Below, piece after piece: positions 47,470 through 54,690 of a DNA stretch of 64,000 bases (positions are counted from its first letter, which is position 1; every line of letters starts with the position of its first letter). The DNA comes from Salinilacustrithrix sp003476595 (GTDB lineage: Bacteria > Actinomycetota > Acidimicrobiia > Acidimicrobiales > Salinilacustritrichaceae). The stretch lies in the NCBI GenBank assembly GCA_963972525.1, contig CAXAUZ010000003.1, positions 1-64,000 on the forward strand, read 5' to 3'. Below the pieces are notes generated by a model. It was not told the origin of the DNA. It saw only the letters and a program-made list of their open reading frames with translations, and did no database searches. Both the position numbers and the translations under genes were made by a program.

Positions 47470-48386
47470 CCGTCGAGTTCATCGACCGTCACCGCGACGA
47501 GTTCGGAGTCGAGCCCATCTGCAGGACCCTGGAGATGGCTCCGAGCACGTACTACGCGGCCAAGCGCCGCGAGTTGGCCCCGTCGGCGCGTGCCGTGCGG
47601 GATGCCGTGATGATGCAGGTGCTCATGGCCATGTGGGTTGCGAACCGCAAGGTCTACGGGGCCGACAAGCTCTGGAAGGCTGCCCGCCGCGCCGGCCACG
47701 ACATCGGGCGCGACGCGACCGCCCGTCTGATGCGGCTGATGGCCATCGAGGGCGTGTCCCGCAAGCCTCGCAAGGTGTTCACCACCCGCCAGGACCCCAG
47801 CGCGCTGCGGGCACCGGACCTGGTCAACCGGGACTTCACCGCCGACCGACCAGACGCCTTGTGGGTGACCGACCTCACCTACGTCCCGACCCGCAGCGGC
47901 ATGGCCTACGTGTGCTTCATCGTCGACGCGTTCTCCCGCCGTATCGTGGGGTGGCGGGCAGCGTCGCACATGCGTACCGACATGGTCCTCGACGCGCTCG
48001 AGATGGCCCGGCTGTCGCGAGGAGCGCAGCGGCTGGTCGGCCTGGTCACCCACTCCGATGCTGGGTCCCAGTTCACCAGCGTGCGGTTCACCGAACGTCT
48101 TGACGAGATCGGCGCGCGGCCCAGCATCGGCACCGTGGCCGACTCGTTCGATAATGCGTTGGCCGAAACGACCAACGGCCTCTACAAGGCCGAGTGCGTC
48201 CGAGGACCCGATGCGCCAGCCGTGTGGGATGACGTCGACCAACTCGAGCTCGAGACCCTGTCATGGGTCCACTGGTTCAACGAGCATCGGCTCCACGGGC
48301 ACTGCGACGACGTCCCGCCCGCGGAGTTCGAGGCAGCGTTCTACGCTGCCCAACAGCCCTCCCCGACAGGGGTTGGAAACCAATAA
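47466..48386 (+). CDS. IS3-family transposase OrfB (copy 2)
   Basis: Catalytic DDE part, open in this frame from 47298. The core is in order: ALWVTDLTYVPT (Asp), VTHSDAGSQFTSVRF (Asp), and NALAETTNGLYKAE (Glu). HTH_21 region YYAAKRRELAPSARAVRD precedes it. It is probably made mainly as an OrfAB fusion by the upstream frameshift; GTG 47466 is a possible internal start. It appears intact, so the IS may still be active. Confidence 0.9.
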   Translation: MTVEFIDRHRDEFGVEPICRTLEMAPSTYYAAKRRELAPSARAVRDAVMMQVLMAMWVANRKVYGADKLWKAARRAGHDIGRDATARLMRLMAIEGVSRKPRKVFTTRQDPSALRAPDLVNRDFTADRPDALWVTDLTYVPTRSGMAYVCFIVDAFSRRIVGWRAASHMRTDMVLDALEMARLSRGAQRLVGLVTHSDAGSQFTSVRFTERLDEIGARPSIGTVADSFDNALAETTNGLYKAECVRGPDAPAVWDDVDQLELETLSWVHWFNEHRLHGHCDDVPPAEFEAAFYAAQQPSPTGVGNQ

Positions 48387-48417
48387 CCCGAGCCTCCATC
48401 AGACCCAGGGCGGTTCA

Positions 48418-48838
48418 GGAACCGGTCCCAGTACCCGTACCGGGCGCGTTGTTCGAGACGGTGGGCCGGGGTGTTGCGCATGGCTTCGGTCATCGCCCGA
48501 CCCTCGAGGGCTTGTTCGAGGACCTTGCGACGTGCCTTGCCCAGCACCCGCTTGTCGGGCTCCTCGACCTCGGCCAGATCCTCGAAGTCCAGCGCCGCTG
48601 CGTCGAGGCGGGTGCGAAGGTCGGCGAGGTGGCTCAGCTTGGCCTGCGTGTCGTCGCGCCGGTGCAACGACGAACGCAGGGTCGATTCGAGTTGGGTGCG
48701 GAGCGCGTCCGGGTCGCCGTCGAAGTCGGTCGTGATCACGAGCGCGAACCACCAGTCGAAGTGACACCACTCGACCCCGGCGGCCGTCGTCCACGGCTCG
48801 GCCCCGAAGATCGGCGACCGCCGGGCATCGTTGGTCAT
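48418..48838 (-). pseudogene. N-terminal part of a hypothetical gene split by IS3 copy 2
   Basis: ATG 48838 overlaps the stop of the CcbP-like gene (ATGA), so the pair formed an operon. This part encodes about 140 residues, with EWCHFDWWFALVITTDF and LRSSLHRRDDTQAKLSHL, up to GYWDRF. Translation now runs into the IS and picks up a short tail. The function is unknown. Confidence 0.8.
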
Positions 48839-49848
48839 CAGCGGCTCCACCGGTTCCGGTGTCGGACCTGTTCGAGACAGGCGAGCGAGCCACTCGATCC
48901 GGGGTCGAGCCATACACGGGCGACGAACGCGGCGTCGGCCCCGTCCCAGTCGCGCTGGCGCCACGCGCACAGCCCGAGACCGTGCAGGCAGCGCAGAAAC
49001 GGGCGGTTGTCGATCCACCCCCAGCCCAAGACGCCGCCGAACCCGTCGGGCAGCGACCTCTCGGCGACGGCGATCCCGGTCTCGTAGAAGACGCGGGCCG
49101 GGCCCGGACCCCGGGTGTCGAAGGCGATCAGACCGAGATGCCCCCATGCGTCGATGCAGCGTGGGTCTTGGGCAACGAGGTCTTCCAGCAGGTTCCGTGC
49201 CCGACGGTGCTCGCCGGCCCGGTGCAACTCGGCGGCATCGACGATCGGGTCGCTGTCCCAGTCGTCGGCATCGACGCCGGGGATGACCTGTTCCATCTCG
49301 ACGCACGGTCGTGGTCCCGCGGCGATCACCTCCTGCCACAGCGGATGCAGCTCGTCACCCGCCTCACCCCAGTGCTCCTCGGCCGGGTCCCACACGCCTC
49401 GCTCATGCAGGCCAAGCGGCTCGGGCAGCTCGATGTCCACCGACGACAGGCTGCGATACCGCCACCTGCGGCCGGAACTCCGGCGCGGGCCGGGCAGTGG
49501 GGCGACGCCCGACCATCGTCGGTAGGCATCCAGCAGCTGTCGCGTCAACACCGGCATCGGGCCGGTCGGGACGACGTCGACCAACGACACGAGATGATCG
49601 GCGCCACCTCTCCGGCAGATGGCGACCAGACCCCGGCGCTCGTCGCCGGGGAAGTCGACGCCCATCACCTCCACCTCGGCACCGACCACGGTCGCGGTGA
49701 ACGGGAACCGGGCCTCGTCTTCGAACCACTGCCAAAACGCGGTCAGCTGTTCGTAGTCGCCGTACGCGTCGACCGTCACTCGCTCGACCAACTCGTCGAT
49801 CGCATCAGCCACGGCAACCGACTCTAGCGGACATGAGTCTTGACTCAT
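48838..49848 (-). CDS. CcbP-like domain protein with C-terminal TPR-like helices
   Basis: A 336-residue soluble protein. Residues about 20-115 (DAYGDYEQLTAFWQWFEDE, FPFTATVVGAEVEVMGVDF, LVAICRRGGADHLVSLVDV) resemble the small calcium-binding CcbP domain; the family call is tentative. The C-terminal 130 residues contain TPR-like helical pairs (AELHRAGEHRRARNLLEDLVAQDP; AWGHLGLIAF). It is divergent from the toxin-antitoxin pair with shared palindromes in the 23-base gap, and was followed by the gene now broken by IS3. Confidence 0.5.
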   Translation of the reverse strand: MSQDSCPLESVAVADAIDELVERVTVDAYGDYEQLTAFWQWFEDEARFPFTATVVGAEVEVMGVDFPGDERRGLVAICRRGGADHLVSLVDVVPTGPMPVLTRQLLDAYRRWSGVAPLPGPRRSSGRRWRYRSLSSVDIELPEPLGLHERGVWDPAEEHWGEAGDELHPLWQEVIAAGPRPCVEMEQVIPGVDADDWDSDPIVDAAELHRAGEHRRARNLLEDLVAQDPRCIDAWGHLGLIAFDTRGPGPARVFYETGIAVAERSLPDGFGGVLGWGWIDNRPFLRCLHGLGLCAWRQRDWDGADAAFVARVWLDPGSSGSLACLEQVRHRNRWSR

Positions 49849-49865
49849 GATGAGCAGAAGCTCAT
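49833..49865. promoter_or_regulatory. Two adjacent palindromes, candidate toxin-antitoxin operator
   Basis: ATGAGTC-TT-GACTCAT (49833-49848) and ATGAGC-AGAA-GCTCAT (49850-49865) share the half-site ATGAG/CTCAT. They end six bases before the toxin GTG. The first overlaps the start of the divergent CcbP-like gene. The XRE antitoxin is the likely binder. Confidence 0.55.
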
Positions 49866-49871
49866 ACTGGG

Positions 49872-50231
49872 GTGGTGTGGGAGGTCGAGGTCACCGATCA
49901 GTTCGTTGAGTGGTGGCAGAACCTTTCCGTCGATCAGCAGGAATCCGTGACTGATCGCGTCGACCTGCTCGCCGATCGGGGACCGGATCTCGGTCGGCCC
50001 GTGGTCGACCGGATACAGACATCGCGTCACCACAACATGAAGGAACTGCGGGCCGCGAAGGAAGGCGCGTTGCGGGTGCTGTTCATGTTCGACCCTCGCC
50101 GGCAGGTGATCCTGCTGCTCGGTGGCGACAAGAGCGGAGCGTGGAACGACTGGTACGAGTGGGCCGTTCCTCTCGCCGACGATCTCTACGACGACTACCT
50201 CGAGGAACTGAAGGATGAAGGACTGATCTGA
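49872..50231 (+). CDS. RelE/HigB-type toxin (type II toxin-antitoxin)
   Basis: A 119-residue protein of the Gp49/HigB-like RelE superfamily, presumed to be a ribosome-dependent mRNA interferase. Typical pattern: VTDQFVEWWQNLS at the N-terminus, IQTSRHHNMKELRAAKEGALRVLFMFDP, a beta strand VILLLGGDKSGAWNDWYE, and a helical C-terminus. It starts at GTG 49872 (or GTG 49875). The order toxin first, XRE antitoxin second, is the HigBA arrangement. The antitoxin ATG overlaps its stop. Confidence 0.82.
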   Translation: MVWEVEVTDQFVEWWQNLSVDQQESVTDRVDLLADRGPDLGRPVVDRIQTSRHHNMKELRAAKEGALRVLFMFDPRRQVILLLGGDKSGAWNDWYEWAVPLADDLYDDYLEELKDEGLI

Positions 50232-50560
50232 TGGGACGAACCAAGTTCTCCGAACTCCGCAAGGAGGTCGACGCCCGCCCCGGCGCGGCCGAGCGCCTGG
50301 CCGCCAAGCGGGCCGAGACCCTCGAGGAGATCCGACTGTGGGAGCTCCGCCACGCCGAGGCTGTGAGCCAGGCCGAACTCGCCGGACGGTTGGAGGTCAC
50401 CCAGGGTGCGATCTCGAAGCTCGAGCACTCCGAGGACGTCCGTGTCTCCACCCTGCGCCAGTACCTCGAAGCCCTCGGTGCCCGTCTCGAACTCGTCGCC
50501 GTCTTCGAAGACGAAGGACGAAGCGTGCCCATCCACCTCGGCAAGGACACTGCGGCCTGA
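50231..50560 (+). CDS. XRE-family antitoxin (HigA-like)
   Basis: A 109-residue DNA-binding antitoxin. The N-terminal 45 residues are helical and basic; the XRE HTH is SQAELAGRLEVTQGAISKLEHSED, then VSTLRQYLEALGARLELVAVFEDEG. It starts at the A of the toxin stop. It is predicted to neutralise the toxin and autorepress through the palindromes at 49833-49865. Confidence 0.85.
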   Translation: MGRTKFSELRKEVDARPGAAERLAAKRAETLEEIRLWELRHAEAVSQAELAGRLEVTQGAISKLEHSEDVRVSTLRQYLEALGARLELVAVFEDEGRSVPIHLGKDTAA

Positions 50561-50596
50561 ACGACGCCGAAGTCCCAGAGCCTCGTTCGCGACAGC

Positions 50597-50836
50597 GTGG
50601 AGAATCGCGACCGTACCGTCCGTCTCGTGTCGTCGGGTGAGCCTTACGTCCGGTTGCCGGACCGGATCGACCTGACGCTTGCCGAGGCGGGCGAGGTCCT
50701 CGAAGTGCTCGACCTCGCCGTGGAGACTGCGATCTCGGACAGTGAACGCACCGCCGCTCGGGAAGCGGCGGAGATGATCACAGCCAAGCTCTGGCCCGAG
50801 CTCGGCGACCTATTCGAAGACGATGACGAGGCGTAG
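50597..50836 (+). CDS. Small acidic hypothetical protein
   Basis: A 79-residue protein, acidic C-terminus (LGDLFEDDDEA), with a helix LAEAGEVLEVLDLAVETAI. It begins with GTG, 36 bases after the antitoxin gene, so it may belong to that operon. No family was recognised. Confidence 0.45.
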   Translation: MENRDRTVRLVSSGEPYVRLPDRIDLTLAEAGEVLEVLDLAVETAISDSERTAAREAAEMITAKLWPELGDLFEDDDEA

Positions 50837-50839
50837 GCT
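50834..50839 (+). promoter_or_regulatory. Putative leaderless -10 element of the excisionase-like gene
   Basis: TAGGCT lies eight bases before ATG 50848. Confidence 0.3.
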
Positions 50840-50847
50840 TGGGACCG

Positions 50848-51192
50848 ATGACCACGCGGCTCATGAAGGAGGGGATCCGCTCGCCGGAGGCGGCCGAGCG
50901 TCTCGGGATCCGCGGCCGCGACGTCTACATGATGCTCTTCGCCGGTGAGCTCGACGGCGGCCCCGACCGAGGCGGTCTCGTGTACTTCGACGAGGCCTCG
51001 ATCGACCGGTATCTGGAGCGTCACGGCTACGGCGTCGTGGCCGAGACTTCTAACGGATCTTCTAACGGATCGAACGAGACTCAGGGTGAGGCCGAGGTAC
51101 AGGGCGACTCGCCGACTCCGCGAAAGCCCAGGTCAGCGACACGACGAGGTACCAGGCGACACAGGCCGGGACGCGGACGTTCGAACTCATAA
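50848..51192 (+). CDS. Excisionase/MerR-like small DNA-binding protein ending in attR
   Basis: A 114-residue protein. The N-terminal 60 residues (IRSPEAAERLGIRGRDVYMML, then GGLVYFDEASIDRYLERHG) look like the winged-helix of AlpA/Xis or MerR-type helix-turn-helix proteins. The following linker contains SNGSSNGSN, encoded by the 25-base tandem dodecamer (51047-51071), and a basic tail (RSATRRGTRRHRPGRGR). The stop lies inside attR, so the coding end is set by the integration event. It is a candidate recombination directionality factor; no integrase is nearby. Confidence 0.55.
   Translation: MTTRLMKEGIRSPEAAERLGIRGRDVYMMLFAGELDGGPDRGGLVYFDEASIDRYLERHGYGVVAETSNGSSNGSNETQGEAEVQGDSPTPRKPRSATRRGTRRHRPGRGRSNS
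51047..51071 (+). repeat. Tandem dodecamer at right island end (candidate recombinase arm site)
   Basis: Identical in sequence and orientation to 32476-32500. It lies inside the excisionase-like gene and 114 bases before attR. In the circular form the two copies would flank the att core on opposite sides, like P and P' arms. Confidence 0.7.
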
Positions 51193-51232
51193 CCCGAAGG
51201 TCGCAGGTTCAAATCCTGCCCCCGCCACCAAC
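51186..51232 (+). repeat. attR: 47-base direct repeat copy 2 (tRNA-fMet 3' fragment)
   Basis: Exact copy of 32373-32419. The 5' half of the tRNA is absent, so this is not a second gene but the displaced original 3' end of the chromosomal tRNA. Confidence 0.92.
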
Positions 51233-51276
51233 AGCCGTTCAGGTAAGTCCCAGGACCCTGTTCGGGAAAGTCCGTA

Positions 51277-51300
51277 GAAGCCGCCCTCCGGGGCGGCTTC
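51277..51300 (+). terminator. Ten-pair hairpin, probable ancestral terminator of tRNA-fMet
   Basis: GAAGCCGCCC pairs with GGGCGGCTTC around a TCCG loop. It is placed 44 bases after attR, where the tRNA terminator would lie in the uninterrupted chromosome. Confidence 0.55.
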
Positions 51301-51634
51301 CGGCGTTTCCGGGCGCGATCGAGGCGCAATCGCATGATCGCGTGACGTCATCGCGGGGTGGGGGATGCTGGCCAGGGCCGACAAGCGCTCACAGGCCGGT
51401 GTGGGGGCGCGTCAAAGCCGCCCCGGCCGGGGCGGCGGTCGCGCGAGAGCGCATCGCAGAGGACGACATGCGAGAACGCCAGGGCGCGAAGAGCAATCTG
51501 CACGGCCGGCACCGGCTGGGTCCGACCTGGCCTCGGCACTGTGCGCTGCCCGGAGCCGACGATCGTCAGCAGCAGCTCCTGCCGTGCCTCGTGGTGCTCG
51601 TCGCGTGCGCAGGTGAAGGGTTCGCGCCCGCTCC

Positions 51635-51640
51635 TACAGT
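51635..51640 (+). promoter_or_regulatory. Putative leaderless -10 element of the GGDEF-B12 gene
   Basis: TACAGT is followed by six bases and the GTG at 51647, with no ribosome-binding site. Confidence 0.45.
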
Positions 51641-51646
51641 GGTCCC

Positions 51647-53473
51647 GTGGCTGACGCGACCGACCCGGTCCCCGACCAGGTCCAACGTGTCCCCCTCGCC
51701 GTCCTCGAGGCGACCCGGTCGCTGCTGTGGGTGCAATCGTCCCGCGATGCCCGGCGAGCGGCGGTCGATCTGGTCCGTGCGCTCGGTGCGGATCTGGTGG
51801 CTGCCGGTTCCAGCGATCCCGACGTCGTCCCCGTGGATGTCTCCTTCGGCGAAGGTGACCCCCTGTTGCCGATCGCTCCGGTGCAGAGCCCGGCCCGGGC
51901 CCTGCTCGACCGCTACCTGAACCCGTTCGTGCTCGATGCACGACGCGTCCTGGAGCTGGCCGGGCGGGCCGAGCGCCTGGCCGAGTCGGCCTCCACCGAT
52001 GCGCTGACCGGTTTGTTGAACCGGCGCATGCTCGACCGGGCGCTGGGTCGGTTGCACCGGGGTGAGGCGGTCATCATCGTGGATCTCGACCACTTCAAGC
52101 AGGTGAACGACGACCACGGTCACGCGGCGGGCGACGAGGTGCTGCGGTCCTTCGGCGCCGTGCTCCTCGAGAACCTGCGAGGCCGGGACCTCGTGGGCCG
52201 CTACGGCGGTGAGGAGTTCGTGCTCGTGGTCGGCGCGTCGTCCGACCCCGAGACCCTGTTGGAGCGGCTGCGCGAGCGGTGGGAGGCGACCCGTCCGCTG
52301 GAGGTCACCTTCTCCGCCGGCATCGCGCCCTTCACCGGTGACGCCGACGTGACTTTGCGGCTCGCCGACGATGCGCTGTACCGGGCCAAGGAGGCGGGCC
52401 GCGACCGCTGGAGGTGGGCGGAGGGCCAGACACCGGACGTCGAGGCGCCGGCGAGCTACGTGGAGCCCTACCTCGGTGACGCCATCGTGGGGAACCGCAG
52501 ACCCGCGGTGCGCCTGACCCTTGATCTCCTCGACCACCGCGTGCCGGAGGCCGACATCGTCGAGGACCTGCTCGCCGCCGCCCAGCGCGAGGTGGGTGAG
52601 CGCTGGTACCGCAACGAGCTGTCGCCGGCGGACGAGCACCTGGCCTCGGGTGTCGCCGGGGCGGCGCTCGACGCGCTGGCCGCGGAGCTGCCCCCGCCGA
52701 CCCGTGACGGGCTCGTCGTGGTGGCCTGCGCCGAGGGGGACTGGCACTCGCTGTCGGCCCAGATGTTCGGCGAGACGCTCCGGGCGTCGGGCTTCGACGT
52801 GAGCGTGCTCGGGGCCTCGACCCCGCGGACCGCGGTGGTGGACTTCCTGACCCGCGCCGGCGGCGACAGCCTCGCGGTGTCCTGCAACATGCCCATCTTC
52901 TTCCCGGGTGTGGCCCAGCTCATCAACGCAGCCCACGAGATCGGCGTCCCGGTGATCGTCGGCGGGCGAGCCTTCGGCGACGACGACCGACGTGCCGCGC
53001 GCCTCGGTGCCGACGCCTGGGCCGCCGGTGCCAGCGAGGCGGCCGAGATCCTTGCGGGCTGGCATGCGCGCCGGCCGGAGGTCGGATCCGAACCGGCCCC
53101 GCTCGACGGGGCCGCGCTCCGCCTGTTCGCAGCGTCGTCGACGCTGGCGACCGCCACGGTCGACGAGCTGACGGCGTCGTCCTCGCCGATCCTCGACCTC
53201 GACGCCGACCAGGTGGACCAGCTCCGCGAGCACCTGGTGTTCGCCGTCCAGTTCCTGGCCGCAGCGAGGCTGGTCGACGACGACTCCATCTTCGAGGACT
53301 TCCTCGTCTGGATCGACGAGCTCCTCCGCACCCGTGACGTCCCCCGAGAGGTGCTGGCGGCTGGGCTCGAGGGGCTCAGGGCGAAGGTGATCGCCGTCGA
53401 CCCGGGCGCGACCCGATTGCTCGACGCGGCGTGGTCCAGCCAGCCCGTCGAGGTCGCCGACGGAGACGGCTGA
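51647..53473 (+). CDS. GGDEF protein fused to a cobalamin-binding module
   Basis: A 608-residue soluble protein. The N-terminus (about 1-110) is unassigned. A GGDEF domain follows (about 115-265) with DALTGLLNRRML, the metal Asp in VDLDHFKQVND and the active-site GGEEF at 187-191, so diguanylate cyclase activity is likely. Next is a B12-binding helical cap (about 280-355: WYRNELSPADEHLASG) and a Rossmann B12 domain with D365-W-H367, matching the DxH of base-on-free cobalamin binding. The following Gly is Ser370. The C-terminus (about 500-600) is helical. It suggests c-di-GMP synthesis controlled by cobalamin, perhaps by light as in CarH. Confidence 0.85.
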   Translation: MADATDPVPDQVQRVPLAVLEATRSLLWVQSSRDARRAAVDLVRALGADLVAAGSSDPDVVPVDVSFGEGDPLLPIAPVQSPARALLDRYLNPFVLDARRVLELAGRAERLAESASTDALTGLLNRRMLDRALGRLHRGEAVIIVDLDHFKQVNDDHGHAAGDEVLRSFGAVLLENLRGRDLVGRYGGEEFVLVVGASSDPETLLERLRERWEATRPLEVTFSAGIAPFTGDADVTLRLADDALYRAKEAGRDRWRWAEGQTPDVEAPASYVEPYLGDAIVGNRRPAVRLTLDLLDHRVPEADIVEDLLAAAQREVGERWYRNELSPADEHLASGVAGAALDALAAELPPPTRDGLVVVACAEGDWHSLSAQMFGETLRASGFDVSVLGASTPRTAVVDFLTRAGGDSLAVSCNMPIFFPGVAQLINAAHEIGVPVIVGGRAFGDDDRRAARLGADAWAAGASEAAEILAGWHARRPEVGSEPAPLDGAALRLFAASSTLATATVDELTASSSPILDLDADQVDQLREHLVFAVQFLAAARLVDDDSIFEDFLVWIDELLRTRDVPREVLAAGLEGLRAKVIAVDPGATRLLDAAWSSQPVEVADGDG

Positions 53474-53485
53474 AGCGGTCCCCGC

Positions 53486-53938
53486 CTACGTCGCGGGCTG
53501 GTCCTCGACGGCGAGGCAGCGATCGGCGAAGGCGGCGTTGAACTGCTCGAACCCGGCGGTGGTGGGCGCCTCGATCGACCGCCAGAGCGGTCGGACGAGC
53601 AGCCCGCGGAACGACTCGCTGTGGGTGAGTTGGGTCTGGCCGCTGGGGAGGGGCTCGAGCTCGAAGCGGTGCCGTCCGTCGAACAGGCCGGGGACGCCGA
53701 GGTGCCCGAGCCACTCGAGGAGCGTTCCGGGCTGAGCGGCCGTGACCGTGGGTCGGAAGGTCATCGCTCGGCCACCGGGTGGTGTGAGACGGACCGTGAG
53801 GCGAGCCCCCTCAGCGGGCTGGCCTTCGATGCTCCGCATGAAGGGGTTCCACTCGGCGTGGGCGGGGAAGTCCGTGAGGACGCGCCAGGCGACGTCCGGC
53901 GTGACGTCGAGGACGGCGGTGGTCTGGATGGTTCGCAT
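53486..53938 (-). CDS. SRPBCC family protein (polyketide cyclase/START-like)
   Basis: A 150-residue helix-grip protein: TAVLDVTPDVAWRVLTDFP, then EWNPFMRSIEGQP, then FRPTVTAAQPGTLLEWLG and HRFELEPLPSGQTQLTHSE. SRPBCC domains bind hydrophobic ligands; no catalytic residue can be assigned. It lies 36 bases after the TetR gene on the same strand, so the two form an operon. Confidence 0.85.
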   Translation of the reverse strand: MRTIQTTAVLDVTPDVAWRVLTDFPAHAEWNPFMRSIEGQPAEGARLTVRLTPPGGRAMTFRPTVTAAQPGTLLEWLGHLGVPGLFDGRHRFELEPLPSGQTQLTHSESFRGLLVRPLWRSIEAPTTAGFEQFNAAFADRCLAVEDQPAT

Positions 53939-53974
53939 GGTCTGGCTCCGTGATCTGAGTGGATGTCTGTCCGG

Positions 53975-54547
53975 TCAGGGCGTCGTGCTCCACGAGCTGA
54001 AGGCGACGTCGAGGACGTCGATCAGCCGGCTGAAGGTGGCGTCCACGCTCTCGGGGAGCCCGAATGCGCCGGCGGCCTGCTGGGTGACGAACCCGTGCAG
54101 GGCCGAGCGAAGGATCCGGATGGCGTGGATGGCGTCCTCGCCCTCGAGCCCGTAGGAGCGGGTCAGGGCGAAGGCCACGTCGAGCACCACCTGCGCCCGG
54201 GCGGTGAGCTCCTCGTCGTCCGCGCTCGGCGCTCGGAGCGTGGCGGTGTAGAGGCCGGGTCGTTCGGTGGCGAAGGTCCGGTAGGCGTGGGCGATGTCGA
54301 CGAGCGCGTCCCGTCGGGTGCGGCCCATGGCGGCTCGACCGAGCGCGGACGCGAGCTCCTCCAAGCCCAGCAGTGCGAGCTCGCGGCGGATCGCGTCGAC
54401 GCCGTCGACGTGCTTGTAGAGCGACGGGAGCCGGACGCCGAGCCGTTCGGCGACGGCGGCGAGCGTGAGCCCGTCGAGGCCGACCTCGTCGGCGACGGCA
54501 GCGGCCTCGGCGACGACGCGGGCGGGGGAGAGGCCGGCGCGAGCCAT
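53975..54547 (-). CDS. TetR/AcrR family regulator (WHG-domain type)
   Basis: A 190-residue repressor. HTH: VADEVGLDGLTLAAVAERLG followed by VRLPSLYKHVDGVDAI. The C-domain (YRTFATERPGLYTATLRAP, HAIRILRSALHGFV) fits TetR members with a WHG-type effector domain. ATG 54547 is used; the upstream extension runs through the operator. It likely represses itself, the SRPBCC gene and the divergent NAD(P)-binding gene through 54578-54590. Confidence 0.87.
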   Translation of the reverse strand: MARAGLSPARVVAEAAAVADEVGLDGLTLAAVAERLGVRLPSLYKHVDGVDAIRRELALLGLEELASALGRAAMGRTRRDALVDIAHAYRTFATERPGLYTATLRAPSADDEELTARAQVVLDVAFALTRSYGLEGEDAIHAIRILRSALHGFVTQQAAGAFGLPESVDATFSRLIDVLDVAFSSWSTTP

Positions 54548-54570
54548 CAGCGGTGGGACCGTGAAACTAT

Positions 54571-54597
54571 CATTAGCCCTTACGCTAAGGACATTAG
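54571..54597. promoter_or_regulatory. TetR operator candidate
   Basis: The palindrome CCTTA-CGC-TAAGG (54578-54590) lies between repeated CATTAG (54571-54576 and 54592-54597) in the divergent gap. The A+T-rich stretch contrasts with its surroundings. Confidence 0.6.
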
Positions 54598-54690
54598 TCA
54601 TCGGGGTCAAGCGGCTTTCGCCTGCAGCCGATCGTGCGCAGGCCGCCCCTACGCTCGGAGGCACCAGCACCCAACGCAGGAGAGGTCGTC

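Larger units (their letters stand above)
47074..48417 (+). mobile_element. IS3-family insertion sequence, copy 2, with 5-base target duplication
   Basis: A 1344-base element. Ends are TGAACCGCCCTGGGT... on the left and the inverted ...ACCCAGGGCGGTTCA on the right, with a longer imperfect match further in. Target duplication GGAAC at 47069-47073 and 48418-48422. Removing the element and one duplicate restores an uninterrupted frame of the host gene, showing that the insertion is recent. It is unrelated in ends to copy 1. Confidence 0.92.
51233..51646. other. Non-coding gap after attR with two strong hairpins
   Basis: No gene was recognised in these 414 bases. It holds a perfect ten-pair hairpin with a TCCG loop (51277-51300), probably the ancestral tRNA-fMet terminator separated from its gene by the island, and a perfect 20-base palindrome of GCCGCCCCGG type (51417-51436). 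A leaderless -10 box for the next gene is at the end. Confidence 0.55.

Noticed and set aside
51181..51232. A possible second tRNA-Met gene
   Set aside because: Only the 3' 45 bases of the tRNA are present; there is no acceptor 5' strand or D arm. It is the attR copy.
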